From the NCBI RefSeq assembly GCF_002422095.1, contig NZ_DITB01000022.1:1-6340 (forward strand): 6,340 nt of DNA, given 5' to 3'. This DNA comes from Flavobacterium sp. UBA6195 (GTDB taxonomy: Bacteria; Bacteroidota; Bacteroidia; Flavobacteriales; Flavobacteriaceae). A model generated the notes under the pieces. The model saw only the letters and a list, made by a program, of their open reading frames with translations. It had not been told where the DNA came from and did no database searches. The position numbers were made by a program, and so were the translations under genes. Each line of letters starts with the position of its first letter. The stretch's first letter is position 1. Of the stretch, positions 5,750 to 6,340 are shown one piece after another.

Positions 5750-6340
5750 CTAAAAGAAACCTAATTTGTTTTTGTTGTAAGAAATCAACATGTTTTTAGT
5801 TTGACGATAATGGTCTAACATCATTTTGTGATTTTCTCTACCAATTCCTGATTGTTTGTAACCTCCAAATGGCGCTCCAGCTGGATAAGCATGATATTGG
5901 TTTACCCAAACACGTCCCGCTTGAATAGCTCTTGGAACTTGATATAATTCATGTGCATCTCGCGTCCAAACGCCTGCTCCTAATCCGTACATGGTATCAT
6001 TAGCAATTTCTAAAGCTTCCTCTGTAGTTTTAAAAGTCGTAACCGCTAAAACTGGTCCGAAAATCTCTTCTTGGAAAATACGCATTTTGTTGTGTCCTTT
6101 GAATAACGTAGGTTGAATGTAATATCCTCCTTCTAAATCGCCACCTAAATGATTCACATCGCCACCGCATAACAATTCAGCACCTTCTTCTTTACCTAAT
6201 TTAATGTAGGAAAGAATTTTATCTTTTTGGATTTGTGAAGCTTGAGCTCCCATCATTACTGTTGGATCTAATGGATTTCCTGTTTTAATTGCTTTAACAC
6301 GTTCTAATACTCTTTCAATGAATTTATCATAAATCGATTC
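5750..6340 (-). CDS. Aldehyde dehydrogenase, AldB/ExaC-like, C-terminal part (partial)
   Basis: The reading frame is open to the right edge, so only the last 196 residues of a roughly 500-residue NAD(P)-dependent aldehyde dehydrogenase are present; the Met at 6256 is internal. The fragment begins ESIYDKFIERVLERVKAIK, then GNPLDPTVMMGAQAS, the usual stretch shortly after the catalytic cysteine, which is therefore just outside the window. EEIFGPV (91-97 of the fragment) carries the conserved glutamate and phenylalanine that contact the nicotinamide cofactor. GRVWVNQYHAYPAGAPFGGYKQSGIGRE (142-169) is the C-terminal catalytic-domain signature. The ending KNMLISYNKNKLGFF is characteristic of acetaldehyde-type AldB/ExaC enzymes that oxidise short aldehydes to acids. 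No frameshift is seen. The gene precedes DUF779 on the same strand, a recurrent pairing. Acetaldehyde is the favoured substrate by similarity, but chloroacetaldehyde or other short aldehydes are possible. Confidence 0.93.
   Translation of the reverse strand, partial: ESIYDKFIERVLERVKAIKTGNPLDPTVMMGAQASQIQKDKILSYIKLGKEEGAELLCGGDVNHLGGDLEGGYYIQPTLFKGHNKMRIFQEEIFGPVLAVTTFKTTEEALEIANDTMYGLGAGVWTRDAHELYQVPRAIQAGRVWVNQYHAYPAGAPFGGYKQSGIGRENHKMMLDHYRQTKNMLISYNKNKLGFF

Noticed and set aside
6254..6256. ATG at 6256 as the start of a short aldehyde dehydrogenase
   Set aside because: The frame continues upstream to the window edge with 28 codons of conserved family sequence (ESIYDKFIERV... GNPLDP), so this Met is internal.

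Overview
The window looks like chromosomal DNA from a member of the Flavobacteriaceae (Bacteroidetes), probably Flavobacterium or a close relative. The evidence is AT-rich codon use, no obvious Shine-Dalgarno sequences before most starts, several matches to the Bacteroidetes promoter element TAnnTTTG, and protein sequences of flavobacterial character. No rRNA, tRNA, CRISPR array, transposase or integrase was seen.

Layout, left to right. (1) 15-1319 (+): a TolC-family outer-membrane efflux channel, probably the last gene of a tripartite pump operon whose other parts lie off the left edge. (2) 1409-2272 (+): a bestrophin-family anion channel, preceded by a short leader containing small tandem repeats. 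(3) 2328-3086 (+): an unrecognised protein with one N-terminal membrane anchor and a cytoplasmic domain; it has lower G+C than its neighbours and a good promoter match of its own. (4) 3124-4137 (+): a lipoprotein alpha/beta hydrolase of the proline-iminopeptidase type, closed by a strong intrinsic terminator at 4141-4170. (5) 4202-5125 (+): an AraC-family regulator. (6) 5126-5293: a convergent intergenic region with a nested palindrome of about 66 bp that resembles a dispersed REP-type repeat. (7) 5294-5674 (-): a DUF779 protein. (8) 5750-6340 (-): the C-terminal 196 residues of an NAD(P)-dependent aldehyde dehydrogenase of the AldB/ExaC type; its start lies off the right edge.

The right third forms a likely functional unit. 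The aldehyde dehydrogenase and DUF779 genes run in the same direction, and an AraC-type regulator ends facing them, which suggests regulated oxidation of short aldehydes or alcohols. An intrinsic-terminator-like hairpin lies between the dehydrogenase and DUF779, ending only 11 bases before the DUF779 start. That is the most unusual regulatory arrangement in the window. The left part looks like ordinary housekeeping and accessory genes with no evident shared pathway. I see no convincing evidence of a wholly new multi-gene system. The best candidates for follow-up are the hypothetical membrane protein, the ALDH-DUF779 hairpin and the nested palindrome.
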